Assembly (NCBI RefSeq): GCF_012933555.1 | Contig: NZ_JABBPK010000001.1 | Coordinates: 2,892,001-2,956,000, forward strand | Source of the DNA: Niallia alba | GTDB taxonomy: Bacteria > Bacillota > Bacilli > Bacillales > Cytobacillaceae | Direction: 5' to 3' | DNA length: 64,000 nt | Shown: positions 1 through 7,191 of the stretch, piece by piece | How positions within the stretch are numbered: position 1 is the first letter of the stretch | Layout of the letters: each line of letters begins with the position of its first letter | Program-made: the position numbers and the translations under genes | The notes under the pieces: generated by a model | Database searches by the model: none | What the model saw: only the letters and a program-made list of their open reading frames with translations | Told to the model about the DNA's origin: nothing

Positions 1-54
1 TTGATTTGGATGCTCTGTAAACGCATCGTAATGCAAGACGGAAATGGTTTTCAT
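1..54 (-). CDS. PhzF-family protein, N-terminal 18 codons only (runs off the window)
   Basis: Reading leftward from an ATG at 54, the 18 codons to the window edge give MKTISVLHYDAFTEHPNQ. This matches the conserved start of PhzF/phenazine-biosynthesis-like isomerases (HYDAFT, then usually a P-x-x-GNPAG stretch, which would lie outside the window). A purine-rich ribosome-binding site (AGGTGGGGG) lies just upstream of the ATG. The IS6-like insertion sequence begins 24 bp upstream of this start, so the native promoter region has been displaced. Before the insertion the gene followed the PfpI-like gene now at 1930-2517, in the same direction. Function beyond family membership cannot be judged from so short a piece. 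Confidence 0.7.
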   Translation of the reverse strand, partial: MKTISVLHYDAFTEHPNQ

Positions 55-219
55 TATCTAACCCCCACCTATATATTCGTATTGTCAAAACTTTTATAGT
101 AAATAGGTTATTAAATCCTATCTGAGAGGGCTTTATAAGCAAAAAAATTGCCACCCCCTGAATTCTAAGGATAATTGAGGTTACGACACTCTCAACAACC
201 TAGAAAAGGAAGTGACAAT

Positions 220-1659
220 TTGTACCCTCAAATTATAACCTATTTATTAACTTTTATAAACTATCAAGAACAACTAATTCGAACATTGCTTACTTTATTG
301 ATTGGTAAGAGTATGTTTGATAAGCCTACTGAACAGCCAGTAAATAAACCATATCGAAAACTTCAAGTGGACGACCTTCCGGTCATTGAAGTTCTGGAAC
401 AGCTTGATTATCGAGTTCTTCTTAGTGAATATCTAGAGAAGAACGGGAAACCACTTAAACCTGTTCAAAGGCGTAAGAATGCAAAAGTTTCCGTACCTAA
501 ATCCATGAACTGCCCAAAGTGTGGTGCTCCATCAGATTATCTTTATGCCAACAATGGAGATAAAGGCCAGTATCAATGCAAGGTGTGTACAGAGCTCTTC
601 AGTGAAAAGAACCGTTATTCTAAGGAAGCCATCCTGAAGTGTCCTCATTGTTCCAAAACTCTCGAGAAAATAAAAGAAAGAAAAGATTTTCACGTGTTTA
701 AGTGCAAGAACAATGACTGTTCTTATTATCAAAAGAAGCTCAATGGGATGACTTCAAAAGAAAAGAAAAGGTTCAAAAAGGACCCTCAAGCATTTAAATT
801 AAGATACATTTTCCGTCAGTTTCATATCGATTTCCAGCCGTTATCCAAGGAATCACCAGAACTGCCGGCCGTTGACTTATCAAAGATTTATGCATCACCA
901 CATACATTAGGATTAATCCTAACCTATCATGTAAACTATGGCCTTTCGGCCCGTAAAACAGCTGCGATTATGCAGGACGTACACGGAGTGATGATTTCAC
1001 ATCAGACTGTATTGAACTACGAAAATAGCGTAGCTTTATTACTTAAACCTTATGTGGATCACTATCCCTATGAACTTTCAGACCAATTCTGCGGTGATGA
1101 AACGTATATCAGAGTAAACGGTCGATGGCATTATTTATTTTTCTTTTTTGACGCCGTGAAAAAGATTATTCTTTCGTATCCGGTGTCGCCTAATCGAGAC
1201 ACAGCAACAGCCATTCGAGCAATTGATGAGGTCTTAATCAAGATGAAAGAGATTCCAGAAAATCTGACCTTTGTGGTAGACGGGAATCCAATCTATCTTT
1301 TAGCCCAACATTTCTTCGCTCAACATGGGATTTCATTCGATGTGAAGCAGGTCATTGGATTAACCAATGAGGACCCTGTTTCGACCGAATATAGACCACT
1401 GAAACAAATAATTGAGAGACTTAACCGCACCTTTAAGGGCAATTATCGCTCCACTCATGGATTCGGCTCTGAACATGGTTCCATTTCATACGTCACCTTA
1501 TTTACGGCCTACTTTAACTTTTTGCGTCCGCATGCCGCCTTAGAAGGAAAAGTGCCCGTAGTGAATCCAGAACTCAAGGGGCTTCCAACAATGCCAGCAC
1601 GTTGGACAAAGCTCATTGGATTAGCACAACAATGGATAGTAGAACAAAGACAAGCCTAA
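220..1659 (+). CDS. DDE transposase with N-terminal zinc ribbons (IS6-like)
   Basis: Predicted 479-aa transposase. The first third carries CxxC pairs (CPKCGAPSDYLY, CKVC, CPHC, then CKNNDCSYY) forming zinc-ribbon-like DNA-binding modules. The second half is a DDE integrase core: CGDETYIRVNGRWHYLFFFF (first Asp), VVDGNPIYL (second Asp) and RPLKQIIERLNRTFKGNYR with the final Glu. The core resembles IS6/IS26-type transposases, but the protein is about twice their usual 230-240 aa. A TTG at 220 is preferred because AAAGGAAGTG precedes it at proper spacing; the longer frame from TTG 175 has no such site. The reading frame is intact, so the copy may be active. Exact ISfinder family assignment is uncertain. 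Confidence 0.88.
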   Translation: MYPQIITYLLTFINYQEQLIRTLLTLLIGKSMFDKPTEQPVNKPYRKLQVDDLPVIEVLEQLDYRVLLSEYLEKNGKPLKPVQRRKNAKVSVPKSMNCPKCGAPSDYLYANNGDKGQYQCKVCTELFSEKNRYSKEAILKCPHCSKTLEKIKERKDFHVFKCKNNDCSYYQKKLNGMTSKEKKRFKKDPQAFKLRYIFRQFHIDFQPLSKESPELPAVDLSKIYASPHTLGLILTYHVNYGLSARKTAAIMQDVHGVMISHQTVLNYENSVALLLKPYVDHYPYELSDQFCGDETYIRVNGRWHYLFFFFDAVKKIILSYPVSPNRDTATAIRAIDEVLIKMKEIPENLTFVVDGNPIYLLAQHFFAQHGISFDVKQVIGLTNEDPVSTEYRPLKQIIERLNRTFKGNYRSTHGFGSEHGSISYVTLFTAYFNFLRPHAALEGKVPVVNPELKGLPTMPARWTKLIGLAQQWIVEQRQA

Positions 1660-1692
1660 CTTTTTGTTTAGCTGAGCCCTTAAGCTAATTCA

Positions 1693-1842
1693 GCAATCGG
1701 CGGAGCGAACTCTTGACAAACCGAACTTGCCAATGGTTTAAAATGGAAACAACCAAGGGCTTATTTGGTATGCCTTCTTTTGTTCCCTTCGCCCTTGTTA
1801 AACAATCCTCAAACCATTGGCGTGTTTGTCAAGAGCGATTGC
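1693..1842 (+). repeat. Conserved long imperfect palindrome downstream of transposase, copy 1
   Basis: Three arm pairs face each other across about 150 nt: GCAATCG with CGATTGC (outer), CTCTTGACAAAC with GTTTGTCAAGAG, and GCCAATGGTTT with AAACCATTGGC. An inner AAGGGC/GCCCTT pair lies in the loop. The region has no credible ORF and is preserved in the second IS copy (12343-12492). It could fold as a structured RNA, a terminator, or a transposase-binding subterminal repeat. Confidence 0.7.
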
Positions 1843-1929
1843 GGCGCATCTCCATCCAGTAAATAGGAGAGAAACTAACCCTTTAGGTAGTTTTCATAAA
1901 TCTTTTGACACTACCTATATATTTGTCTC

Positions 1930-2517
1930 TCAATCTAACTTAATATCATACTCCATCCTTTTGGCAGTTTCCTTTGCGACTTCTTTTCCATATAATTTCG
2001 CTACCAAGTGAAAAGACATATTGATCCCCGCTGATATTCCACCTGAAGTTAAAATTTTTCCCTCATCCACAAATTTTACATTCCTTTTCTCCAAAATATT
2101 CGGAAATTCCCTTTCCAATCGATCGATATCCATCCAGTGAGTTGTCACCTTTATCCCGTCCAATATACCTGCTTTAGCCAATAAAAAAGCTCCAGTACAG
2201 ACAGAAGTCATATATTCTACTCGGTGCGATTGATCTTGAATCCAATTAATTACCGCACGGTTATGTATTTCGATTTCTTCTGCACCATATCCACCAGGTA
2301 CAACAAGCATATCTAGAGCAGGTTGGTTTTCAAAAGAATAGTCTGCTTCTATCTTCAATCCATTCCTTGCTGTAATCATTCCTCCTTTTTCTGAAATGGT
2401 GTAGACACAGAATAATTTATTATCCCCTCCAGCTAAAGAAAAAACTTCGAATGGTCCTGCAACATCCAAAACTTCAACCTCATTAAAAACGAATATTCCA
2501 ATAATACGTTTTTTCAT
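1930..2517 (-). CDS. DJ-1/PfpI-family (class I glutamine amidotransferase-like) protein
   Basis: 195-aa protein of the DJ-1/PfpI superfamily, closest in layout to the AraC-amidotransferase-like/isonitrile-hydratase branch. It has an N-terminal beta strand (IIGIFVFNEVEVLDVAGPFE), a conserved acidic residue, then LVVPGGYGAEE and the nucleophile elbow SVCTGAFLLAKAGILDG with the catalytic Cys, followed by THW. The start is the ATG at 2517, eight bases after AAGGAGGT; an upstream in-frame ATG at 2568 lacks such a site. Substrate is unknown; relatives include isonitrile hydratases and transcription-factor-associated domains. It once headed a pair with the PhzF-like gene now cut off by the IS. Confidence 0.88.
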   Translation of the reverse strand: MKKRIIGIFVFNEVEVLDVAGPFEVFSLAGGDNKLFCVYTISEKGGMITARNGLKIEADYSFENQPALDMLVVPGGYGAEEIEIHNRAVINWIQDQSHRVEYMTSVCTGAFLLAKAGILDGIKVTTHWMDIDRLEREFPNILEKRNVKFVDEGKILTSGGISAGINMSFHLVAKLYGKEVAKETAKRMEYDIKLD

Positions 2518-2663
2518 GCTACCTCCTTGTAAAAGAGTAATTGTCATTCCTATGAAAGTTACAATCAAGAAATAAAACCAAGTTAATCCCTTCTTTTTTC
2601 ATACTAACATGAATTTTGAATTTTTAAATAATAAATCCTTCTAAATTTCTTAAAAATAAATGG

Positions 2664-2669
2664 TATAAT
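2664..2669 (+). promoter_or_regulatory. Candidate -10 box (TATAAT) for the 106-aa gene
   Basis: A perfect TATAAT lies 33 bp upstream of the ATG at 2702, which also has a strong ribosome-binding site (GGGAGGATG). The -35 region 17 bp upstream is weak, so the assignment rests on the -10 box and position. Confidence 0.45.
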
Positions 2670-2701
2670 ATTTGTTCTAAAGATATATCTGGGAGGATGA
2701 A

Positions 2702-3022
2702 ATGATTCAGGCAATTGGTATTGTTGATTTTCATTACAAGCCAATGAGAACAACGAAATATAAAGACAATGTAACAAAGAAAATTAATGGTAAAAAAAAT
2801 AAATTTGATGATTCCTTTGAAGTTATTTCGATATCAGAACCATACGATATGGATGGAGATATTTACGTTCGCGTATCTTGTTCGTTTACCATTTATATGT
2901 ACGAAAAAGCATATATTCGCAATCCAGAAGAATATGTTGGTTCTGTTTTTCCAACTTTAAAAGAGCGGATAACGCCAAATATTATTGCTACGAAAGTTTA
3001 TAGTTTATCAAAAAGAAGATAA
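2702..3022 (+). CDS. Hypothetical 106-aa protein
   Basis: Unrecognised small cytosolic protein, not assigned to a family. It is basic at both ends with an acidic centre (EPYDMDGDIYVRV), and looks like a small mixed alpha/beta fold with no membrane segment, signal peptide or Cys motif. Support for being real: an ideal GGGAGGATG ribosome-binding site, a TATAAT box 33 bp upstream, and clean placement between the PfpI-like and acetamidase genes. It is a single transcription unit or the first gene ahead of the amidase, 76 bp away. Confidence 0.65.
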   Translation: MIQAIGIVDFHYKPMRTTKYKDNVTKKINGKKNKFDDSFEVISISEPYDMDGDIYVRVSCSFTIYMYEKAYIRNPEEYVGSVFPTLKERITPNIIATKVYSLSKRR

Positions 3023-3098
3023 GTATTTTTTGATGTCTTAAAGGATTGTGCCTATTTTTATCGAATAGAAGGGAAAATGACTTTTAGGAGGATAATTT

Positions 3099-4034
3099 AT
3101 GCACCATTCATTATCATTGAAGCAGCAAAATTTACATGGTTCCTTCAGCAGTAGCTATAAACCGATTTTAACGGTGGATTCAGGTGACTCGATTACTTTA
3201 AAAACATTGGATATTGAATGGGGCTATTCTACCTCAAAAAACGAGGAATATCGTATTTACTCTTCAAGAGAACAAGAGGAAAAACCACAGCATCCTATGA
3301 TTGGTCCAATTGCTATTAAAGGAGCAAAACCTGGGATGGTATTAGAAGTAAAATTAAACGATATAGTTCCTGGATGGTATGGACGCAATTGGGCTGGCGG
3401 GATGGCGAATTGGCAAAATAATGCGATTGGCATCGCTAATACAGATCGAATTCAATTGGATTGGGAATTAGATTCGGAGAAGATGATTGGTTCTACTTCC
3501 ATTCATTCTAAATCATTTCATGTTGCTTTGCAGCCGTTTATGGGGGTTCTCGGGGTCGCTCCAAAAGAAGCCGGAGTCCATTCTACCTCCCCACCTAGAT
3601 ATTGTGGTGGCAATATTGATTGTAAGGAAATCGTGAAAGGTAGCAGCTTATTTTTGCCTATTTCAGTTGAAGATGCTCTTTTTTCTATTGGAGATGGACA
3701 TGCATTGCAAGGGGATGGAGAAATCTCCGGCACTGCGATTGAATGTCCAATGGATCATGTAGATATTACGCTAGTGGTAAGAGAAGATTTACAATTAACC
3801 TATCCGAGAGCCAAAACCCCAACAGGCTGGATTACATTCGGATTTGATGAAGATTTAAATAAAGCAACGGAGATTGCTTTGGCTGATATGATTTCTTTAA
3901 TGACGCAACTTTATTCTATTTCCCGAACTGAAGCGACTGCATTAGCAAGTGTTACTGTTGATTTACGGATTACACAGATTGTTAATCGTGTAAAAGGGGT
4001 ACATGCCATTTTGAACGATGGTGTTATACGTTAG
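3099..4034 (+). CDS. Acetamidase/formamidase family protein
   Basis: 311-aa member of the FmdA/AmdA family, which hydrolyses short-chain amides such as acetamide or formamide to ammonia and the acid. Recognisable elements are the N-terminal sandwich strands with DSGDSITLKTLD, the GPIAIKGAKPGMVLEVKL strand-turn, GVLGVAPKEAGVHSTSPPR and the RYCGGNID turn. The metal/active-site loop follows (FSIGDGHALQGDGEISGTAIE) and leads to a second beta sandwich with DVDITL-type strands. The ribosome-binding site TAGGAGG sits just before the ATG. Length is normal for the family. The true substrate cannot be read from sequence; the likely role is nitrogen scavenging. Confidence 0.9.
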   Translation: MHHSLSLKQQNLHGSFSSSYKPILTVDSGDSITLKTLDIEWGYSTSKNEEYRIYSSREQEEKPQHPMIGPIAIKGAKPGMVLEVKLNDIVPGWYGRNWAGGMANWQNNAIGIANTDRIQLDWELDSEKMIGSTSIHSKSFHVALQPFMGVLGVAPKEAGVHSTSPPRYCGGNIDCKEIVKGSSLFLPISVEDALFSIGDGHALQGDGEISGTAIECPMDHVDITLVVREDLQLTYPRAKTPTGWITFGFDEDLNKATEIALADMISLMTQLYSISRTEATALASVTVDLRITQIVNRVKGVHAILNDGVIR

Positions 4035-4104
4035 TTTGGAGAATACTATTCTAGGAAAAACAAATAGAAAGTGAGGCTCCTATTTTTGGGGTCTCTAAGA
4101 TGGA

Positions 4105-4542
4105 TTAATGGTTTCCCCTACCTAAGGTGCCAATACTTTGTTCTGCCCTTCTACGATTTATTGGCGCTTTCACTTCCTCTAAATTAATTTGCTCCATGTA
4201 TGAATGTGCTTTATCTCTGATGGAGAAACCACTTGAATAAATTTGCGGATAGTCTCATCTAATTCGTCAAAATTAATTTCTTTTGTGCCTATATTTACTT
4301 TCGCTACTGCAATCCCACAGCCGATATCTACCCCGACTAAATTAGGGACAATTTTGTCTTGAATCGTCATTGTTGTTCCAATTGTACAACCGACTCTAGC
4401 GTGTGTATCTGGTATAATTCGTATCTTGCTGTTTTGAGCAAATTCCTGATTACATAATTCCTTTTATCTGTGTCTCAGCCATTTCCTCTAATTGATCCGT
4501 AAATACTTTAGCAGTATTATATTTCCCTCTTAATTCAATCAT
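4105..4542 (-). pseudogene. rtcB relic (RNA ligase RtcB family), frameshifted and truncated
   Basis: Reading leftward from ATG 4542 (with an AAGGAAGTG site) gives MIELRGKYNTAKVFTDQLEE. A one-base shift near 4473 leads into the frame PDTHARVGCTIGTTM then VPNLVGVDIGCGIAVAKV, the RtcB N-terminal core. A second shift near 4198 leads to NLEEVKAPINRRRAEQSIGT and LGRGNH, then a stop. Intact RtcB proteins are about 400-480 aa and continue GNHFIE; here only about 145 codons survive. The usual DVHAG metal motif has also drifted to DTHAR. RtcB joins 2',3'-cyclic phosphate and 5'-OH RNA ends; this copy cannot. Confidence 0.85.
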
Positions 4543-4595
4543 TTTGATCACTTCCTTTTTTATTTTCTTTTAGAATTTGTTTAACCGAATACTCA

Positions 4596-4638
4596 TTGAC
4601 GTACAACTTCAATCTGTTATAGACTTAATATAACAGAT
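4596..4638 (+). promoter_or_regulatory. sigA-type promoter overlapped by a perfect 10-bp inverted repeat
   Basis: TTGACG (4596-4601), a 16-bp spacer and TATAGA (4618-4623) form a promoter for the YhfC-like gene. The arms ATCTGTTATA (4612-4621) and TATAACAGAT (4629-4638) are a perfect inverted repeat with a 7-nt spacer that overlaps the -10 box. This is the classic geometry of a dimeric repressor operator (TetR/MarR/GntR-like). No regulator gene is adjacent. Confidence 0.65.
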
Positions 4639-4665
4639 GAAAATAGCATGAGAGGGGAAAAAATA

Positions 4666-5439
4666 ATGAATTCTGTTTATATAGGAATCTCTCTACAAGT
4701 ATTACTTGCTGTGTTACTTCCTATCTTGCTTATGGTATATTTACAAAGAAAAAAAATGATGTCATGGAAGTCTTTACTTATTGGTATACTTATCTTTATT
4801 GTATTTTCACAGATCTTAGAAAAAGTCGTTCATTTCCTAGTGCTTGCTCCAACTGGCACTGAATTAAAATGGAGCACGAATCCTTATATCTTTGCATTAT
4901 ATGGAGGCCTAGCTGCTGGTCTTTTTGAAGAAATTGGGCGCTATTTTGCTTTTACGGTTTTATTGAAAAACCATCATCAATTTAATGATGGACTTTCCTA
5001 TGGATTAGGACATGGTGGAATAGAAGCTATATTTATTGGTGGTATGAGTGCGCTGAATTCTCTGCTTATCTCCTCCATGATAAAAACCGGAAACTTAGAA
5101 ACGATATTAGGTGCCGCAGCCACCCCTGAAGAAATTAACAGCATAAAGGAACAATTTGAACAGGCAAATATAATGCTGTTTGCGACTGGCGGTTTAGAAC
5201 GAGTCTTTGCATTAGCTTTGCATCTTGCTTTATCGATTTTACTACTATATGCGGTTAGACAGCAAAAATTTAAGTATGTTATTTACGCGATACTTATTCA
5301 TGCTGCTATTAATTTCTTGCCAGCACTTTATCAAGCAGGAACTGTGACAAACCTAGTTGTAATTGAAATATTCTTAGGGGTAGTTGCTGTTCTGTCTATT
5401 GTCTTTATTGTGAAAATGAAGCCAAAATTTGAGAACTAA
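4666..5439 (+). CDS. YhfC-family intramembrane metalloprotease-like membrane protein
   Basis: 257-aa polytopic membrane protein with about seven hydrophobic segments. Its motifs fit the YhfC/PrsW-like putative intramembrane metalloprotease family: GLFEEIGRYFAF (the EE pair), GLGHGGIEAIF (His-Gly-Gly-Ile-Glu) and a C-terminal ILIHAAINF. Start ATG 4666 is chosen because GAGAGGGG lies eight bases upstream; the earlier ATG 4648 overlaps that site. Family members are thought to cleave membrane substrates, but no substrate can be named. It is a single gene under the repeat-overlapped promoter at 4596-4638, so it is probably repressed by a dimeric regulator. Confidence 0.85.
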   Translation: MNSVYIGISLQVLLAVLLPILLMVYLQRKKMMSWKSLLIGILIFIVFSQILEKVVHFLVLAPTGTELKWSTNPYIFALYGGLAAGLFEEIGRYFAFTVLLKNHHQFNDGLSYGLGHGGIEAIFIGGMSALNSLLISSMIKTGNLETILGAAATPEEINSIKEQFEQANIMLFATGGLERVFALALHLALSILLLYAVRQQKFKYVIYAILIHAAINFLPALYQAGTVTNLVVIEIFLGVVAVLSIVFIVKMKPKFEN

Positions 5440-5509
5440 ACTTTTATGGAAGCAGGGACATAAGTATTTTCAATCAAATAACCCCGAACGATTATACGTA
5501 CATGCAAAG

Positions 5510-5623
5510 TGAACTGCCCACTGTCAAGTAGACAGTGGAAATAATAAAAAAGATCTAAGCGGCTTTAACTCTATATTCCATAGGGCTAAGGCCGTTTAAT
5601 CGTTTTTGATATCTATTGTGTAG
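5510..5623 (-). pseudogene. IS3-family (IS150-like) transposase 3' remnant
   Basis: Minus-strand codons from 5623 to the stop at 5555 read LHNRYQKRLNGLSPMEYRVK then AA, the classic C-terminus of IS150/IS3-type orfB transposases. Beyond the stop comes the element end, with a palindromic CACTGTCTACTTGACAGTGG. The upstream part is missing because another IS end starts exactly at 5624. Confidence 0.85.
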
Positions 5624-5697
5624 TGACCCCTAAAAGTTAGACACGGTTATTTCATTAGGCAACTTGTTCAAAATGAGTTCGGTATTGTACCGGATTC
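5624..5697 (-). pseudogene. Second IS3-family remnant (terminal repeat plus orfB C-terminus)
   Basis: The sequence from 5624 is a typical IS3-group end (TGACCCCTAAAAGTTAGACA). Just inside it, minus-strand codons read NPVQYRTHFEQVA and a stop at 5655, a well-known orfB C-terminus. This element had inserted into the IS150-like orf at 5623/5624 and was then deleted from the other side, so that its tail now fuses to the gene at 5668-6021. Confidence 0.82.
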
Positions 5698-6021
5698 ATT
5701 TTCAATTTTCCATAGGAGTGGTTCCCCTGTCGATGTTATATAGATTACTTCCCATTTATTATCTTTCCATTCTAATAAACTATAGCCATATTGTTTATCA
5801 CTAGAAAGATGAGGAATAAAAACATGCTTACCATCTAAGGCAATTTGTTTTAAAATAGTATCTATATTTAATTCACCAGTGTCTAAAATCATTTTCTTTA
5901 AACGATTTTCATTTGGGATTGAAGAAGGCGTACGATGATTATCAGTTATGGGAAGGAAAATACACAAACATATAGCAATCATTACTACAACTAGTAAACA
6001 CCATAACCATTTATACCTCAT
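5668..6021 (-). CDS. Membrane-anchored hypothetical protein, 3' end replaced by IS DNA
   Basis: 117 codons. Residues about 4-26 form a hydrophobic anchor or uncleaved signal (WLWCLLVVVMIAICLCIF), followed by an extracytoplasmic domain without recognised motifs. The last residues, ESGTIPNSF, are encoded by the IS3 remnant in another frame of NPVQYRTHF, so the native C-terminus is lost. The ribosome-binding site AGGGAGGTAGC is strong, and the start lies 8 bp after the stop of the preceding small gene, which suggests a two-gene operon. The native function is unknown, and the product is probably non-functional or altered. Confidence 0.6.
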   Translation of the reverse strand: MRYKWLWCLLVVVMIAICLCIFLPITDNHRTPSSIPNENRLKKMILDTGELNIDTILKQIALDGKHVFIPHLSSDKQYGYSLLEWKDNKWEVIYITSTGEPLLWKIENESGTIPNSF

Positions 6022-6028
6022 TTTATTG

Positions 6029-6320
6029 CTACCTCCCTCTTAAGATAGATTTAGAGGTTCGAAAATAGTACTGACTCTTTTCAGTTGATATAATCATGCC
6101 TTTTCCATCTGTTTCAATATAAATAGTAGATTCATAGCCACTTCCCCACTTTGAGTTTGCACCCAATAGAATATAGGGAAAGCGCTCCGTTGTTTGATAA
6201 GATGCATATTCTTCATCATCTAATTCTTCTTCCATTACTTCTGGGAATGATTCATAATACCATTGTTGTGTATCCTCCAAAATCAAACATCTGCTTGCTC
6301 CAATCTAGAAAACTCTTCAT
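6029..6320 (-). pseudogene. Hypothetical small acidic protein with a one-base frameshift
   Basis: From ATG 6320 (AAGGATG upstream) the frame reads MKSFLDWSKQMFD, then fails. Removing one T from the TTTT run near 6281 restores LEDTQQWYYESFPEVMEEEL and continues to the stop at 6029, giving about 95 aa. Without the correction only a TTG-started 85-codon frame remains, with no ribosome-binding site. The family is not recognised. It is acidic, rich in Glu and aromatic residues, and soluble. It precedes the truncated membrane gene by 8 bp. A sequencing error in the T run is possible. Confidence 0.5.
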
Positions 6321-6498
6321 TTTTTCATCCTTATTTTTGCATGTTTACCAAATAACAACATCACCTTATAGGAAAAATGAATGATATGTATCTCGTATAA
6401 ATAAGATATTATTAGAAGATTTTATCTCCTTATGATAAGATACGGTTATGTGTGTAAATAGGAAAACAATTGAAATAGTAGTTTAAGGAGTGCAGTGA

Positions 6499-7113
6499 AT
6501 GGAAAATTGGATTTTAGAAACAATGGAAAATTTCGGATACATAGGTATACTTTTGTTAATTACGCTCGAAAATATCTTCCCCCCTATTCCTTCAGAAGTA
6601 ATCTTAACCTTTGGAGGTGCGATGACTGTAAAAACAGGGATGACTGTAACAGGAGTTGTCATTGTTTCTACAATTGGATCGGTTCTTGGAGCAATCATTC
6701 TTTATTACATCGGTTCCATTTTAGAAATAAAAAGATTAGAAAAAATTGTTGATAAATGGGGGCATATCCTCCGATTAAAAAGAGAAGACCTATATAAAGC
6801 AGATCGTTGGTTTGAAAAATATGGCTATTGGACAGTCTTTTTCTGTCGCTTTATTCCACTTATTCGCAGCTTAATTTCGCTTCCAGCAGGTATGGCAAAA
6901 ATGAATTTTGGTATCTTTTTATTTTTAACAACAATTGGTACTTTCACATGGAATTTTGTTCTAATTCGCATTGGGGCGGCAGTGGGTGACTCATGGGAAG
7001 ATATCGTTCATTACATGGATTTATACTCAAATGTCGCATACGCGCTTATTGCCATTATAGGACTTGCTTTCATCGGGCTTTATATTTATAAAAGAGTAAT
7101 AAAACAAAAATAA
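6499..7113 (+). CDS. DedA-family (SNARE-associated) membrane protein
   Basis: 204-aa polytopic membrane protein of the DedA/VTT family, thought to flip or scramble lipids (some members move undecaprenyl phosphate or phosphatidylethanolamine) and to support membrane potential and envelope integrity. Seen are an N-terminal re-entrant region LENIFPPIPSEVIL with the conserved Glu and Pro residues, the glycine-rich segment GSVLGAIILYYIG, and the signature FFCRFIPLIRSLISLPAGMA containing the key Arg residues. Four to five hydrophobic segments are visible. GGAGTG lies upstream of the ATG. A strong terminator follows, so it is a single transcription unit. Confidence 0.93.
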   Translation: MENWILETMENFGYIGILLLITLENIFPPIPSEVILTFGGAMTVKTGMTVTGVVIVSTIGSVLGAIILYYIGSILEIKRLEKIVDKWGHILRLKREDLYKADRWFEKYGYWTVFFCRFIPLIRSLISLPAGMAKMNFGIFLFLTTIGTFTWNFVLIRIGAAVGDSWEDIVHYMDLYSNVAYALIAIIGLAFIGLYIYKRVIKQK

Positions 7114-7127
7114 TGATGTTTATTTTT

Positions 7128-7162
7128 CATCTCATGGGATTTCCCCATGAGATGATTTTTTT
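7128..7162 (+). terminator. Intrinsic terminator after dedA-type gene
   Basis: CATCTCATGGG pairs with CCCATGAGATG across a short loop and is followed by ATTTTTTT. Confidence 0.88.
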
Positions 7163-7191
7163 ATCGAAAATGAAATTTTTTATGGTACAAG

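Larger units (their letters stand above)
78..1915 (+). mobile_element. IS6-like insertion sequence, copy 1 (complete)
   Basis: A 1838-bp element with one transposase. The ends are near-inverted repeats: CGTATTGTCAAAAC at the left, and GGTAGTGTCAAAA as the reverse complement of the right end. It is flanked by an 8-bp direct repeat TATATATT (70-77 and 1916-1923), the target duplication size typical of IS6-type elements. A second copy at 10737-12565 has the same ends and a different 8-bp duplication, which fixes the boundaries. The element sits between two minus-strand genes, 6 bp after one stop codon, and its transposase reads against them. Confidence 0.9.

Noticed and set aside
3518-3733. Minus-strand frame inside the acetamidase gene
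   Set aside because: Antisense shadow without ribosome-binding site.
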